A DNA stretch of 64,000 nt from Geodermatophilus sabuli (GCF_900215145.1 NZ_OBDO01000003.1:403305-467304), one strand, 5' to 3'. Numbered from the stretch's first letter, positions 8,892 through 17,468 are shown. The notes: a model not told the origin generated them from the sequence alone. Numbers and translations: made by a program.

Positions 8892-9608
8892 GTGGGGACA
8901 CCCGCGCACGACGACACCGATCTGGTGGCACTGCTGGCTTCCGGCGGGGACCTCAACTCCTTCCTGGGCGACCTCGTGCACCTGGCCGTGGGGCACACGC
9001 CGGCCGCCCAGGCCTGCGGGCTCACCCTGGCCCGGTCCAGCGGTGCGGTGACGGTCAACGCGACCGGGCCGCTCGCCCAGGAGGCCGACGAGCGCCAGTA
9101 CGAGGTCGACGACGGGCCCTGCCTGCAGGCGATGCGCGAGGGTGTCCTCGTCCGCGTCGACGACATGACGGAGGAGACCCGGTGGGGCGACTTCCCGTCA
9201 CTGGCGGTGCGGGTGGGCGTGCGCTCCTCGCTGTCCCTGCCGCTGGAGGTCGAGGGACGCAGCCGGGGCGCGCTGAACCTCTACTCGACGGAGCCCGCCG
9301 CGTTCGACGACGACGCCCGGGAGACGGCCGGCCGCTGGGCGGCCCAGGCCTCCGGCGCGCTGGCTGTGGCGCTGCGCATCGCAGACGGCGACGACCGGGC
9401 CGACCGGCTGGCCGGCGGCCTGGACACCCGGACGACGATCGGCCAGGCCATCGGGCTGGTCATGGCCCAGGAGCGGTGCTCCGCCGAGCAGGCGTTCGCC
9501 CTGCTGCGGGTGTCCTCGCAGCGGCGCAACGTGAAGCTGCGCGACGTCGCCGCCGCGCTCGTCGCGTCGTTCGAGGCCGAGCTGCCGGAGCGCCCCGACC
9601 GCTGGTGA
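8892..9608 (+). CDS. GAF and ANTAR domain regulator
   Basis: This 238-residue protein has an N-terminal GAF domain (about residues 15-165; motifs YEVDDGPCLQAMREG and VRSSLSLPLEVEGRSRGALNLYS) and a C-terminal ANTAR RNA-binding domain (about 175-232; LDTRTTIGQAIGLVMAQERCSAEQAFALLRVSSQ RRNVKLRDVA). ANTAR proteins bind paired hairpins in nascent RNA and cause antitermination; GAF probably senses a ligand or redox state. The GTG start has AGGAGGAGGAG nine bases upstream. Such one-component GAF-ANTAR proteins are abundant in actinobacteria. No target hairpin pair was found nearby. Confidence 0.9.
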   Translation: MGTPAHDDTDLVALLASGGDLNSFLGDLVHLAVGHTPAAQACGLTLARSSGAVTVNATGPLAQEADERQYEVDDGPCLQAMREGVLVRVDDMTEETRWGDFPSLAVRVGVRSSLSLPLEVEGRSRGALNLYSTEPAAFDDDARETAGRWAAQASGALAVALRIADGDDRADRLAGGLDTRTTIGQAIGLVMAQERCSAEQAFALLRVSSQRRNVKLRDVAAALVASFEAELPERPDRW

Positions 9609-9615
9609 GTGGCGC

Positions 9616-10515
9616 TCAGATCGCCCGCCAGGGTCCCTTCACGGCGTTCCCCTCCGGGCGGGAGGCGAACACGTTGCCCTGGGTGGGCTCGGCGCCGTCC
9701 CCGGAGAGGGCGAGGGACTTGAACAGCGGGCCGACCAGCGTGTCGTAGAGAGCCGGCAGCAGCCGGAAGCCGGCGACGACGACCGTGTTCGCGATGCCGG
9801 CCTGCACCAGCCGTCGCGGCCGGTCCAGCCGGGCCACCACCGCGCGGGCCACCCGCTCGGCCGTGTAGACCGGCGGGGGCGGCCGTCCGGTGCTGCCGGC
9901 CCACGTCGCGCCCTGGTAGTAGATGGGGGTGTTGACCCCACCGGGGGCGACGGCGGAGACGTGCACACCCGGAGCGTCGCGGATCTCCTGCTGCAGGGTG
10001 CGCACCAGGCCCAGCTGGCCCCACTTGGCCGCCGCGTAGGTGCCCATGAGGGGTGCGGTGACCGACCCGAGCAGCGAGTTGACCACCACCAGGTGCCCGG
10101 CGCCCTGGCGACGGAAGACCGGCAGCACCGAGCGGGCGACGTTCGCCGTGCCGTGCAGGCTGGTGTCGACGACGGCCTCGAAGACCTCGCGCGGGACGTC
10201 CTCGATGCGGCCGTAGGCCATCGTCTGCGCCGAGTGGACGACGACGTCGAGGCGGCCGAACCGGGTGAGGGCGGTGTCGACCACCTGCTGTAGCCCGTCG
10301 GCGTCGGTGACGTCGACGGCGCAGACGAGCACCTCACCGGCTCCCCGCTCCCGCGCCTCCGCCGCGGTCTCCTCCAGCGGCCCGCGGCCACGGGCGACCA
10401 GCACCAGGCGGGCGCCGCGACCGGCCAGGGTGTGCACGGTCGCCCGGCCGATGCCGCTGGAGGCCCCGGTCACGAGGACGGTCAGGGCGCGGGACGACTC
10501 GGCAGGCGGCGACAT
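9616..10515 (-). CDS. Short-chain dehydrogenase/reductase
   Basis: This 299-residue SDR has the NAD(P)-binding TGASSGIG motif at residues 16-23, an Asp in AVDVTDADG, VNSLLGS with the catalytic Ser, and TYAAAKWG with the Tyr-xxx-Lys pair. A roughly 60-residue C-terminal extension beyond the classical fold, ending in VKGPWRAI, resembles oxidoreductases of the DltE/YqjQ sort with a hydrophobic region. Substrate is unknown. ATG at 10515 follows AGGAG. It is convergent with the ANTAR gene, with seven bases between stops. Confidence 0.85.
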   Translation of the reverse strand: MSPPAESSRALTVLVTGASSGIGRATVHTLAGRGARLVLVARGRGPLEETAAEARERGAGEVLVCAVDVTDADGLQQVVDTALTRFGRLDVVVHSAQTMAYGRIEDVPREVFEAVVDTSLHGTANVARSVLPVFRRQGAGHLVVVNSLLGSVTAPLMGTYAAAKWGQLGLVRTLQQEIRDAPGVHVSAVAPGGVNTPIYYQGATWAGSTGRPPPPVYTAERVARAVVARLDRPRRLVQAGIANTVVVAGFRLLPALYDTLVGPLFKSLALSGDGAEPTQGNVFASRPEGNAVKGPWRAI

Positions 10516-10605
10516 GGGGCTCCTCGGGCAGTGGCCGAGGGCTCCGCACAGCGCTGGACCGCCCCGGCTCGACGTGGCCGGGGCCCTACCCGGGCCGGCC
10601 GCCGC

Positions 10606-11007
10606 TCATGCGGGGGCGTCGGGCAGCACCCGGTACAACCAGCCCGGCCCGGTGACCGGGGTGCCCGCCGGCAACCGCGACCGCAGCCCGCGGTCGGCGG
10701 TCACCACCAGCATCGCGACGTCGTCCGCGGCGAGCGCGGCGGCCCGGGCGGCGAGGGCGTCGTCACCGCTGCCCCGGGCGCGCACGACGGTGACGCCGTC
10801 CGGGACGCGGACGTCCCGTGCCGCCCCCTCCACGACCACCACCAGCTCGCGGCACAGCAGCGTCCCACCCTCGGGTGCCCGGACCAGGCGCCCGGCCAGG
10901 GGCGCGAGGCGCCGCAGCAGCCGGGTGGTGGCGCCCGCGCGGTCGCGCCACCAGCCGTCGGGGCGCGCGCCGAGCATGTTGGCCACGTCGACCAGCACGA
11001 CCGTCAC
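10606..11007 (-). CDS. NYN/PIN-like nuclease domain protein
   Basis: The 133-residue protein starts with VTVVLVDVANMLG, followed by GSGDDALAARAAALA and MLVVTADRGLRSRLP. These three acidic clusters (Asp in VDVAN, Asp pair in GDD, Asp in TADRG) fit the metal site of NYN/PIN-fold RNases, as in YacP-like proteins. The GTG at 11007 is chosen because GGGAGG lies five bases upstream; the longer frame to 11157 is Pro/Ala/Arg-rich and not conserved-looking. An RNase role is inferred from fold only. Confidence 0.6.
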   Translation of the reverse strand: MTVVLVDVANMLGARPDGWWRDRAGATTRLLRRLAPLAGRLVRAPEGGTLLCRELVVVVEGAARDVRVPDGVTVVRARGSGDDALAARAAALAADDVAMLVVTADRGLRSRLPAGTPVTGPGWLYRVLPDAPA

Positions 11008-11095
11008 CCCGCACCTCCCCCGCCCGTGCCGATCGCCCGCGCCGATCGTCCGCCCTGCTCCGCGCCGGTGCGCGGCGGGCGCGGCGGGCGGCGCC

Positions 11096-11120
11096 GTTTG
11101 TGCGGGTCCGACGGGGGAAC
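11096..11120 (+). promoter_or_regulatory. Possible SigB/SigF-type promoter
   Basis: GTTT at 11096-11099 and GGGGAA at 11114-11119 are 14 bases apart, close to the GTTT-N(14-17)-GGGTAT pattern of actinobacterial stress sigma factors. It lies about 50 bases before the ATG of the four-helix membrane protein at 11172. The -10 match is partial. Confidence 0.3.
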
Positions 11121-11171
11121 CGACCGACCACGCTCCGCGCCCACCGGCGCGGACCACCCGGAGGAGGGCTC

Positions 11172-11834
11172 ATGGCCAGCAGCGACCGGACCGCCCACGA
11201 CCACGACGCCACGCACGGGGGCGTCACCACGACCCGCGAAGGCGTCGCCACGACCCGCGAGGGCGCATCGGCCACCCGCGGGGCCGCGCGCGACGCCGTG
11301 GCCGTCCAGCGCTCGCGCTTCGGCGGCATCAAGTGGGGCGCGGCCCTCTTCGGCTGGCTGTCGGCCAACGGGTTGGCGGTGCTGCTCATCGCGCTGCTGT
11401 CGGCCGCGGGCGTCGCGCTCGGCCTCACCCAGGGCCTGGACTCCCCGGACGACGCCGCGGCGCAGACGGACACGATCGGGATCTCCGGCGCGATCGCGCT
11501 GCTGGCGGTCCTCTTCCTGGCCTACCTCGCCGGCGGGTACGTGGCCGGTCGGATGGCCCGCTTCAACGGGCTGCGCCAGGGCGTCGCGGTGTGGCTGATC
11601 GGGCTGCTCGTCGTGGTGGCGCTGTCGGTCGCGGGCTACCTGCTCGGCCGGGAGTACAACGTGCTCGAGTCGCTCGGCCTGCCGCGGATCCCGATCGACG
11701 AGGGCACCGCCACCACCGCGGGCATCGTCACGCTGGTCGCCATGGTCGCCGTGACGCTGCTCGGCGCCGTCCTCGGCGGCCGGCTGGGAACCCGCTACCA
11801 CCGCCGGATCGACCGCGCCGGCTTCGACGGCTGA
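11172..11834 (+). CDS. Four-helix membrane protein of unknown function
   Basis: The 220-residue protein has a hydrophilic N-terminal tail of about 45 residues with a small repeat (TTREGVATTREGASATRGAA), then four hydrophobic segments: about 55-78, 95-118, 128-148 and 172-196. GGAGGAGGG lies directly before the ATG. The Gly-rich membrane helices and YVAGRMARFNGLRQG loop between helices 2 and 3 are typical of small actinobacterial envelope proteins of unknown role. A weak stress-sigma promoter is possible upstream. Confidence 0.7.
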   Translation: MASSDRTAHDHDATHGGVTTTREGVATTREGASATRGAARDAVAVQRSRFGGIKWGAALFGWLSANGLAVLLIALLSAAGVALGLTQGLDSPDDAAAQTDTIGISGAIALLAVLFLAYLAGGYVAGRMARFNGLRQGVAVWLIGLLVVVALSVAGYLLGREYNVLESLGLPRIPIDEGTATTAGIVTLVAMVAVTLLGAVLGGRLGTRYHRRIDRAGFDG

Positions 11835-11882
11835 CCCACCGCGGGGCTGCCGATCGTCCCTGGCTGCTCCTACGCTGCGGCC

Positions 11883-12152
11883 ATGTGCCGGAACATCCGC
11901 CCCCTGGCCAACTTCGAGCCACCGGTGACCGACGACGAGATCCAGGCCGCCGCGCTGCAGTACGTGCGGAAGATCAGCGGCACGACGCGGCCGTCGCGGG
12001 TGAACGCCGAGGCGTTCGACCGCGCCGTCGCCGAGATCACCGAGGTGTCGTCCCGGCTGCTGGGTGCCCTCGTGACGACGGCGCCGGCCAAGGACCGAGA
12101 GGTGGAGGCCGCCAAGGCGCGCCAGCGGGCGGCGCTGCGGTACGGGAGCTGA
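11883..12152 (+). CDS. DUF2277 family protein
   Basis: The 89-residue protein matches the DUF2277 pattern: MCRNIRPLANFEPPVTDDEI at the start, AALQYVRKISG, an AFDRAVAEI helix, and an ending TAPAKDREVEAAKARQRAALRYG. Function of the family is unknown. The length is full for the family. It stands alone between two membrane-protein genes with the same orientation. A TACGCT element seven bases before the ATG (CTACGCTGCGGCC) suggests a leaderless transcript. Confidence 0.9.
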   Translation: MCRNIRPLANFEPPVTDDEIQAAALQYVRKISGTTRPSRVNAEAFDRAVAEITEVSSRLLGALVTTAPAKDREVEAAKARQRAALRYGS

Positions 12153-12257
12153 GCGTCCGCCCCGAGGGGTGCGGGATCTGATCGGGCACAACCGGTATGG
12201 CGGGGCCTCGGCGCGGGTAACGGAGCGGGACCTCGTCCCCCTCTCCTGGAGTACTCC

Positions 12258-12797
12258 ATGGCCCGCAACACCCTGTCCCGCGCCATGCACGACGTCGGCC
12301 TCTCCGCTTGGTTCGGCGGCACCCTCGCCAACGCCGTCGCCCTCAACGCCGCCGCCGCGGAGGCCGGCGGCGCCCGGGACACCGGCCGGGTGGCCAACGC
12401 GGGCTGGGACCGGTGGACGCCGGTCAACGCCGCCGCGATCGGTGCACACCTCGCCGGCAGCGTGGGCCAGCTGCTCGGCAACCGTGGCCGGGTCGCCCGT
12501 CAGCAGGGCGTCGCGGGCATGAGCGTGCTGAAGACGGCGCTCACCCTCGCCGCCCTCGGCGTCACCGCGTACAGCCGGGTCCTGGGTCAGACCGTGTCCG
12601 GCGCCGGCGCCGTCCCGTCGCGGTCGGGCACCAAGCCGACCAAGCGGGCCAGGGCCGAGGTCGCCGCCGCCCAGGAGCAGCTGGACCGGCTGCAGTGGGT
12701 CGTCCCGGCACTGACCGGAGCGCTGGTGGTGGTGAGCTCCTACGCCGGCGAGCAGCAGCGGCCCAGCGAGGTCGCCCGCGGCCTCGCGCAGCGCTGA
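12258..12797 (+). CDS. Conserved hypothetical membrane protein
   Basis: The 179-residue protein has weakly hydrophobic helices (about 12-35, 62-80, 95-112 and 145-162) separated by polar loops; the start MARNTLSRAMHDVGLSAWFG and the motif VNAAAIGAHLAGSVGQL recur in actinobacterial hypothetical proteins. Its function is not known. TGGAG six bases before the ATG is the likely ribosome binding site. Its stop codon overlaps the ATG of the next gene (TGATG at 12795-12799), so the two are translationally coupled. Confidence 0.7.
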   Translation: MARNTLSRAMHDVGLSAWFGGTLANAVALNAAAAEAGGARDTGRVANAGWDRWTPVNAAAIGAHLAGSVGQLLGNRGRVARQQGVAGMSVLKTALTLAALGVTAYSRVLGQTVSGAGAVPSRSGTKPTKRARAEVAAAQEQLDRLQWVVPALTGALVVVSSYAGEQQRPSEVARGLAQR

Positions 12798-13273
12798 TGG
12801 CGACCGGCCACACCCCGGGAGTCCCGTTGCCCCGGACCGCCTCCCCCACGCGGGGCGCCACCCGCTGCCCGCACTGCACCGACGGGCTGGGTCTTCCCCG
12901 ACCGGTGGCACCCGGCTCCCGGCGGGACCGGCTGCGTTCGCACCCCAGCCTCGCGACCGCGTACCGCGTCACGGTCTTCGTGGCCGGGCTGCTGTGCGTT
13001 CTGCTCGGCGTCGCGCTCACCGTGCTGCCCGGACCGCTGACCATCCCGCCGGTGCTGGCCGGCCTGTGGGTGTGGTCCACCGAGTTCGAATGGGCCCGGC
13101 GGTTGTTCGCAGCGTTCCGGCGCAAGGCCCGCGACGCATGGCGGCACGCCCGCCAGCACCCCGTCAGCTCGGCGGCAGTGACGCTGGGAGGGCTGGCCGC
13201 GGCCGGCGTCGTCCTCTGGGCGGTGGGCCGGTTCGACCTGGTCGACCAGGCGACGACCGCGCTGGGCATGTGA
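12797..13273 (+). CDS. PGPGW-type transmembrane protein
   Basis: The 158-residue protein has a Cys-pair near the N-terminus (RCPHCTDG), two adjacent membrane segments (about 55-75 and 77-97), and the family core TVLPGPLTIPPVLAGLWVWSTEF followed by the WARRLF amphipathic region; a third segment lies at about 125-145. This resembles the putative transmembrane protein PGPGW family, though the motif is PGPLT rather than PGPGW. The role is unknown. The start is coupled to the preceding gene. Confidence 0.65.
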   Translation: MATGHTPGVPLPRTASPTRGATRCPHCTDGLGLPRPVAPGSRRDRLRSHPSLATAYRVTVFVAGLLCVLLGVALTVLPGPLTIPPVLAGLWVWSTEFEWARRLFAAFRRKARDAWRHARQHPVSSAAVTLGGLAAAGVVLWAVGRFDLVDQATTALGM

Positions 13274-13418
13274 GCCCGGCGAGCTGACCGGCCGGCAGAC
13301 CGGAGCCGTCCCCCGCCCGGGTGGACCGATGTCTCTGCCGGCGTTCCCGCGGCCCGATGGGTGTCACCATCTCCGCCCCGGGGGAACGCCGGGTGGGCGA
13401 CGTCGGGCGGGAGGCGGC

Positions 13419-13931
13419 ATGGCGGAGACGCGAGCAGCGGACCACGGGGAGGACTCCCCCGGCGAGAGCCGCAAGGAGCGGGTGGACCGCGAGCTGCTGG
13501 AGTTGCTCAACGAGCTGCGCGTGGCCCTGCCCGGGGTGCAGTTCCTCTTCGCCTTCCTGCTGGTGGTCCCGTTCCAGCAGGGCGGCGACGACCTGACCGA
13601 CTTCCAGCGCGACGTCTACTTCGTGACCCTGCTGGCCGCCGCCATCGCGACCGGGCTGCTCATCGCGCCCGCCGCCCAGCACCGGGTGCTGTTCCGGCAG
13701 CGCGACAAGGAGAACCTGCTGCGGCGCAGCCACCGGTCGGCGTTCGCCGGGCTCATCGTGCTGGCGATCGCCATCTGCTCGGCCGTGCTGCTCGTGACCG
13801 ACGTCGTCTTCGACATGACTCAGGCGTGGGTGACCGCCGGCGTCGTCGCCGTCCTGCTGGGCTGGTGGTGGATCGCGGTCCCGTATTGGCAGCGGGGGCG
13901 CAAGAAGCAGGACGACCCCGGGGACGGGTGA
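13419..13931 (+). CDS. DUF6328 family membrane protein
   Basis: The 170-residue protein has a charged N-terminus (ESRKERVDRELLELLNELRVALPGVQFLFAF) leading into four hydrophobic segments at about 38-55, 70-88, 108-128 and 136-156. The ELRVALPGVQFLFAFLL entry into the first helix is the family hallmark. Function is unknown. GGGAGG five bases before the ATG at 13419 sets the start; the frame is open upstream. The tail is short and charged. Confidence 0.8.
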   Translation: MAETRAADHGEDSPGESRKERVDRELLELLNELRVALPGVQFLFAFLLVVPFQQGGDDLTDFQRDVYFVTLLAAAIATGLLIAPAAQHRVLFRQRDKENLLRRSHRSAFAGLIVLAIAICSAVLLVTDVVFDMTQAWVTAGVVAVLLGWWWIAVPYWQRGRKKQDDPGDG

Positions 13932-13972
13932 CGACTGGCGAGCTGGAGACGTGGGCGAACGGGGCTGCGCGG

Positions 13973-14167
13973 TCACCGGCCAGTTGGACCGTCACCTCCT
14001 CCCCGAAGCTGCGCCAGCTGCACCGGGTGCGCGCTGCGTACCGGCCGGCGCAGCAGGCCGAACGGGACACCGAAGGCGAGCAGGACGAGGCCGTAGCTGC
14101 GGAGCGCACGCACGGTCCGGATCCCGCGGGCGCCTCCGGCCGCCCCGGGTCGATGCCCGGCATTCAC
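13973..14167 (-). CDS. Possible small protein overlapping the vsr stop codon
   Basis: This 64-codon frame starts with GTG overlapping the stop codon of the Vsr-like gene by four bases (GTGA). Its first 50 codons have strongly GC-ending third positions, as expected of coding DNA here, while the last dozen do not. It contains one hydrophobic stretch (YGLVLLAFGVPFGLL, about residues 25-39) followed by basic residues. I recognise no family. It could be a real small membrane protein, the remnant of a longer gene, or chance. Confidence 0.3.
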   Translation of the reverse strand: MNAGHRPGAAGGARGIRTVRALRSYGLVLLAFGVPFGLLRRPVRSAHPVQLAQLRGGGDGPTGR

Positions 14168-14637
14168 CCGGTGGGGTGCGCCGTCCAGTGCCCGAGCGCC
14201 CGGCAGATGGCGTCGACGACGACGTCGGGGTCCTCGTGTTCCCAGAACCGGAGCACGCGCCAGCCCGCCGACTCCAGCCACGCGTCCGTGCGGCGGTCGC
14301 GTGCGATGTTCCCGGCCAGCTTGGCGACCCACCAGTCGCGGTTGGCACGGGGGACGTGGCCGCACGTCGGGCAGGCGTGCCAGAAACAGCCGTCGAGGAA
14401 CACGACGAGGCGCCGCCCCTTCCACACCAGGTCACCGCGGGCCCGGGTCTCCCGGCAGGGCCGGACGTCGACCCGGTAACGCACACCCCGTGCGTGCAAC
14501 CGCCGCCGGACGGCGAGCTCGTGCGCGGTGTCGCGCCGCGGCTGCCTCCGGAACCGGGCGGCCACCACGTCGGACGACGGCGACGGTGCGGGGCCCGGGT
14601 AGCCGGGCCCCGGCCCAGCCGGCGCCTCGTTCTCCAT
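14164..14637 (-). CDS. vsr: Very-short-patch-repair (Vsr-like) DNA mismatch endonuclease
   Basis: The 157-residue protein carries the Vsr fold signatures: a basic region RFRRQPRRDTAHELAVRRRLHARGVRYRVD, an Asp in GDLVWKGRRLVVFLDGCFWHACPTCG with the FxDGCFWHxC motif (residues about 85-98), and the WVAKLAGNIARDRR helix. Vsr nicks DNA beside T:G mismatches made by deamination of 5-methylcytosine. No cytosine methyltransferase gene is adjacent, so its natural methylation partner, if any, is elsewhere. ATG at 14637 follows a G-rich ribosome binding site. Confidence 0.85.
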   Translation of the reverse strand: MENEAPAGPGPGYPGPAPSPSSDVVAARFRRQPRRDTAHELAVRRRLHARGVRYRVDVRPCRETRARGDLVWKGRRLVVFLDGCFWHACPTCGHVPRANRDWWVAKLAGNIARDRRTDAWLESAGWRVLRFWEHEDPDVVVDAICRALGHWTAHPTG

Positions 14638-14750
14638 GCCGTCCCCCCGCCGTCGACCTCCGCCGCCCATCGCCTCTGCCGGGCGGGTGACGCGACGGTC
14701 CCGTGTGAGTTCCCCGCGGCGCCGGCCGTGTGTCGCCTAGCCTGCGCGTC

Positions 14751-16190
14751 GTGAGCTCGCCGGTGGCCGTGGACTTTGCGCCGCCACGGCCGGTTCGCCG
14801 TTCCGGTGCACGGTGGACCCCGGTCGAGCTGCTGCCGCCCCTGGTCGTCGCCGTCCTCGGCACGGTGCTGCTCCTGCCGGGGCACGGCATGTGGTTCGAC
14901 GAGCTGTTCACGGCCGAGGTCGGGCGGTTGCCGTTCGGCGAGATCGTGGCGGCGGTCGTCGAGGGCAGGGGGACGACGAGCTATCTGGTCGACGTCCCGC
15001 CGTCGTACAACGCCCCCTACTACCTCGTCGTGCACGCGTGGGCGTCGCTGCCTGGGCTCGGTGGGGACACCTCGTTGCGGGTGCTGTCGTTGCTGGCCAC
15101 CGCGGGCGGGCTGGCCCTGGTGACCCGGGCGGTGACCCGGCTGGCGTCCCGGCCGGTGGGGGTGCTGGCCGGCGTGGTGCTGGCGGCGAGTCCGCTGGTG
15201 CTGGAGCAGGCGGTGGAGGCGCGCAGCTACGGGCTGGTCGTGCTGGCCACCGGCGGGGCGGTGCTGGGCCTGGCGCGGTGGCTGCAGGAGGCGCCGCGCG
15301 GGCTGGTGCTGTTCGGCCTGGCCGGGGCCGGCATGGGACTCATGCACTGGTACGCGGTGACCGCGCTGGCCGCGTTCGTGGTGACCGCGCTGCTGCTGCG
15401 CGGGTGGCGGGCCCTGCCGGTCGTGATCGCGGGCGCGGCCGCAGTCGTCCCGACCGCCGCGCTGGTGGCGGTGAACCTGCTCAACGGCACCGGGGCCCGC
15501 AACGCCGAGCACCTCCGGGACACCGGCGGCACACTGGCCGATCTCGCCGTCGAGGCGTGGGCGGGGGGGCGCACTCCCCTGCTCTACCTGGCTGTCGGCC
15601 TGGCGGTGCTCGGTGGGGTACGGGGGGCCGGGGTGCGGGTCCTGGGCGTCTGCTGGGTGCTGGTCCCGCTGGTGCTGCTGCTCGGCGCCGAGCTGGTGCG
15701 GCCCGTGTACCTGCCGCGTTACCTGCTCGCCGGGCTGCTCGGCCTCGGCGTGCTGGCCGCCGCCGGGGCGCTGGCGGTGCCGCGCGGAGCCCGGGCACCG
15801 GTGGCCGGCCTGCTCGTGGCCTGCGCACTGCTGGCCAGCTCGCCGCTGGCCGTCCGCGAGCCCCGAGAGCGCGCCGACGAGGTGGTGGCCTTCCTCGCCG
15901 CCCGTCACCGGGTCGGCGAGCCGGTGGTGGCGGCCGACCAGCGGTCGGCGACGGGACTGGACCACTACGTCCGGACGGCGGCGCCGCGGCTGCGGCCTGA
16001 CGTCGTCCTGCCCCCGGACGACGCGCCGGCGACCGCCGATCGGGTGTGGCTGGTCCGCCGGATCATCGACGGCGACCCGGTACCAACCGACGACGACGGG
16101 ATCCTCGAGTCCGCCGGGCTGCGGATGACCTCCGAGCGGGCGTTCCCCGCGGGCAAGACCGACCTCGTCGTGCAGCTCTGGGAACGCTGA
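14751..16190 (+). CDS. GT39-type membrane glycosyltransferase
   Basis: The 479-residue protein has about ten hydrophobic segments and the GT-C signature of GT39-like mannosyl/arabinosyl transferases: a first extracytoplasmic loop with HGMWFDELFTAE (Asp-Glu pair near residue 48) and VEARSYGL after helix 4. Such enzymes use polyprenyl-phosphate sugars at the outer membrane face. The last 90 residues form a soluble domain. GTG at 14751 is preferred because TAGCCT lies seven bases upstream, as for a leaderless transcript; a GTG at 14730 is possible. Its 3' end faces the DUF222/HNH gene. Confidence 0.75.
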   Translation: MSSPVAVDFAPPRPVRRSGARWTPVELLPPLVVAVLGTVLLLPGHGMWFDELFTAEVGRLPFGEIVAAVVEGRGTTSYLVDVPPSYNAPYYLVVHAWASLPGLGGDTSLRVLSLLATAGGLALVTRAVTRLASRPVGVLAGVVLAASPLVLEQAVEARSYGLVVLATGGAVLGLARWLQEAPRGLVLFGLAGAGMGLMHWYAVTALAAFVVTALLLRGWRALPVVIAGAAAVVPTAALVAVNLLNGTGARNAEHLRDTGGTLADLAVEAWAGGRTPLLYLAVGLAVLGGVRGAGVRVLGVCWVLVPLVLLLGAELVRPVYLPRYLLAGLLGLGVLAAAGALAVPRGARAPVAGLLVACALLASSPLAVREPRERADEVVAFLAARHRVGEPVVAADQRSATGLDHYVRTAAPRLRPDVVLPPDDAPATADRVWLVRRIIDGDPVPTDDDGILESAGLRMTSERAFPAGKTDLVVQLWER

Positions 16191-16258
16191 GGCCGGCTCG
16201 AGCGCACGGGTGCCGCACGGCGCGTACGAACCGGCCGGCGGGACCGACGATGACCTGC

Positions 16259-17468
16259 TCATGCCGCGGTGCGGAGCAGTGGGCCGATGTGGATCTCGGT
16301 GCCCTGGGCGCCAGGTGCGCCATCGCCCGTCGGGTTGTCGCTGGACGCGGAAGCCGTGGTGGACCTCGGTGTGGTGCCGCTCGCACAACAGGGCGGAGTT
16401 GGCCAGGTTCGTCTCGCCGCCGTTGATCCACTCCAGCAGCTGGTGGACGTCGCACCAGTGCGTCGGGGCGCCGCAGCCGGTGAACACGCAGCCGCCGTCG
16501 CGGTGCTCGACGGCCCGGCGCAGCTGCGGGGTGACCACCCGTTTGTCCCGGCCGAGGTCCAGCGGCACGCCGTCGGGGGTCATCACGATCCGGGAGATGC
16601 TCGCGTCGCAGGCCACCCAGCGGGCGCGGGTGGCGGAGATCCGCGCCCCGAAGCCCAGCTCCGCCGCGCCCGGCCCGGTTGCGGGGTCGGCCAGGTCGTC
16701 GAGGTCGACGCGGACGACCACGTGCGGCTTCACCGTCCGCAGGATCGGCAGGGTGCCGGCGGCCAGGGCGTTGTCGCACAGCTGCACCAGGGCATCGCCC
16801 AGCTGCTGGGTGCGGGTCCGGGTGTCGCCGGCGCCGCGGCCGGCCTGCACCAGCGACTCCAGCGCCGCCTGCAGCCTCTCCCCGCCCACCGCGTCGAGCT
16901 CCAGCCGGCCGCTGATGCTGCCGTCGGGGTGCGTCGCGATCGTCAGCGAGCGGCCCTCGGTGGGGTCCGGCTCGGGCCCGTCGGGGTCCAGGCGGTCCAG
17001 GTAGTGCCGCACCGCCTGCCGCAGCTGCGCGTACGGCAGCGTCACCGCCGCCTGCGCGAGGGTCCGGTCGACCTCGCCCAGGTCCACGTTCTGCGCGGCG
17101 GCGGCGGCCCGGTGTTCCTGCCGGGTGATCGGCGCGATCACCGCGACTTGCTCGGCGGTCACGCGCCCGTCGGCGAAGGCCGCGGCCAGCGCGGGCAGCT
17201 GCGCCAGCGCCCGCCCGCTGCGCACGATCCGGCCCACCGCGGCCGCGGACAAGTGAGCGTGCCCGCGCAGCCAGGAGCCCATCGTCTTCAGCCCGTCGTG
17301 CTCGGCGGCCCGGATCGCCTCGCACTTCCGCACGCTGCGGGCGAGCTCCGCCGCCAGCCGGTTGTGCGCCACCAGCAACCCGCGCAACCGGTCCAGCAGC
17401 TGCGGGCCGAACACCGCGGACAGGTCGTCACCGGCCAGGGCGTCCAGCTCCGCCGTCAGACCGGCCAC
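16259..17468 (-). pseudogene. DUF222/HNH endonuclease (13E12-type), frameshifted near its C-terminus
   Basis: From GTG at 17468 (GGGAGG just upstream) the protein has a DUF222 domain (about residues 20-300) and an HNH region: CVFTGCGAPTHWCDVHQLLEWINGG ETNLANSALLCERHH. After RQPDGRWRTWRP (to about 16305) the reading frame runs on with no stop for another 2.3 kb, antisense through the glycosyltransferase gene, giving nonsense sequence. Shifting frame once there restores the usual ending GTEIHIGPLLRTAA and a stop at 16259-16261, neatly convergent with the neighbour. In addition the second His of the usual HH pair in the HNH motif is Gln (VHQLL). Both signs point to a decaying gene copy. Confidence 0.8.

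Noticed and set aside
13992..16258. Continuation of the DUF222/HNH frame through the glycosyltransferase gene
   Set aside because: No protein-like features; it is the product of a frameshift and lack of chance stops.
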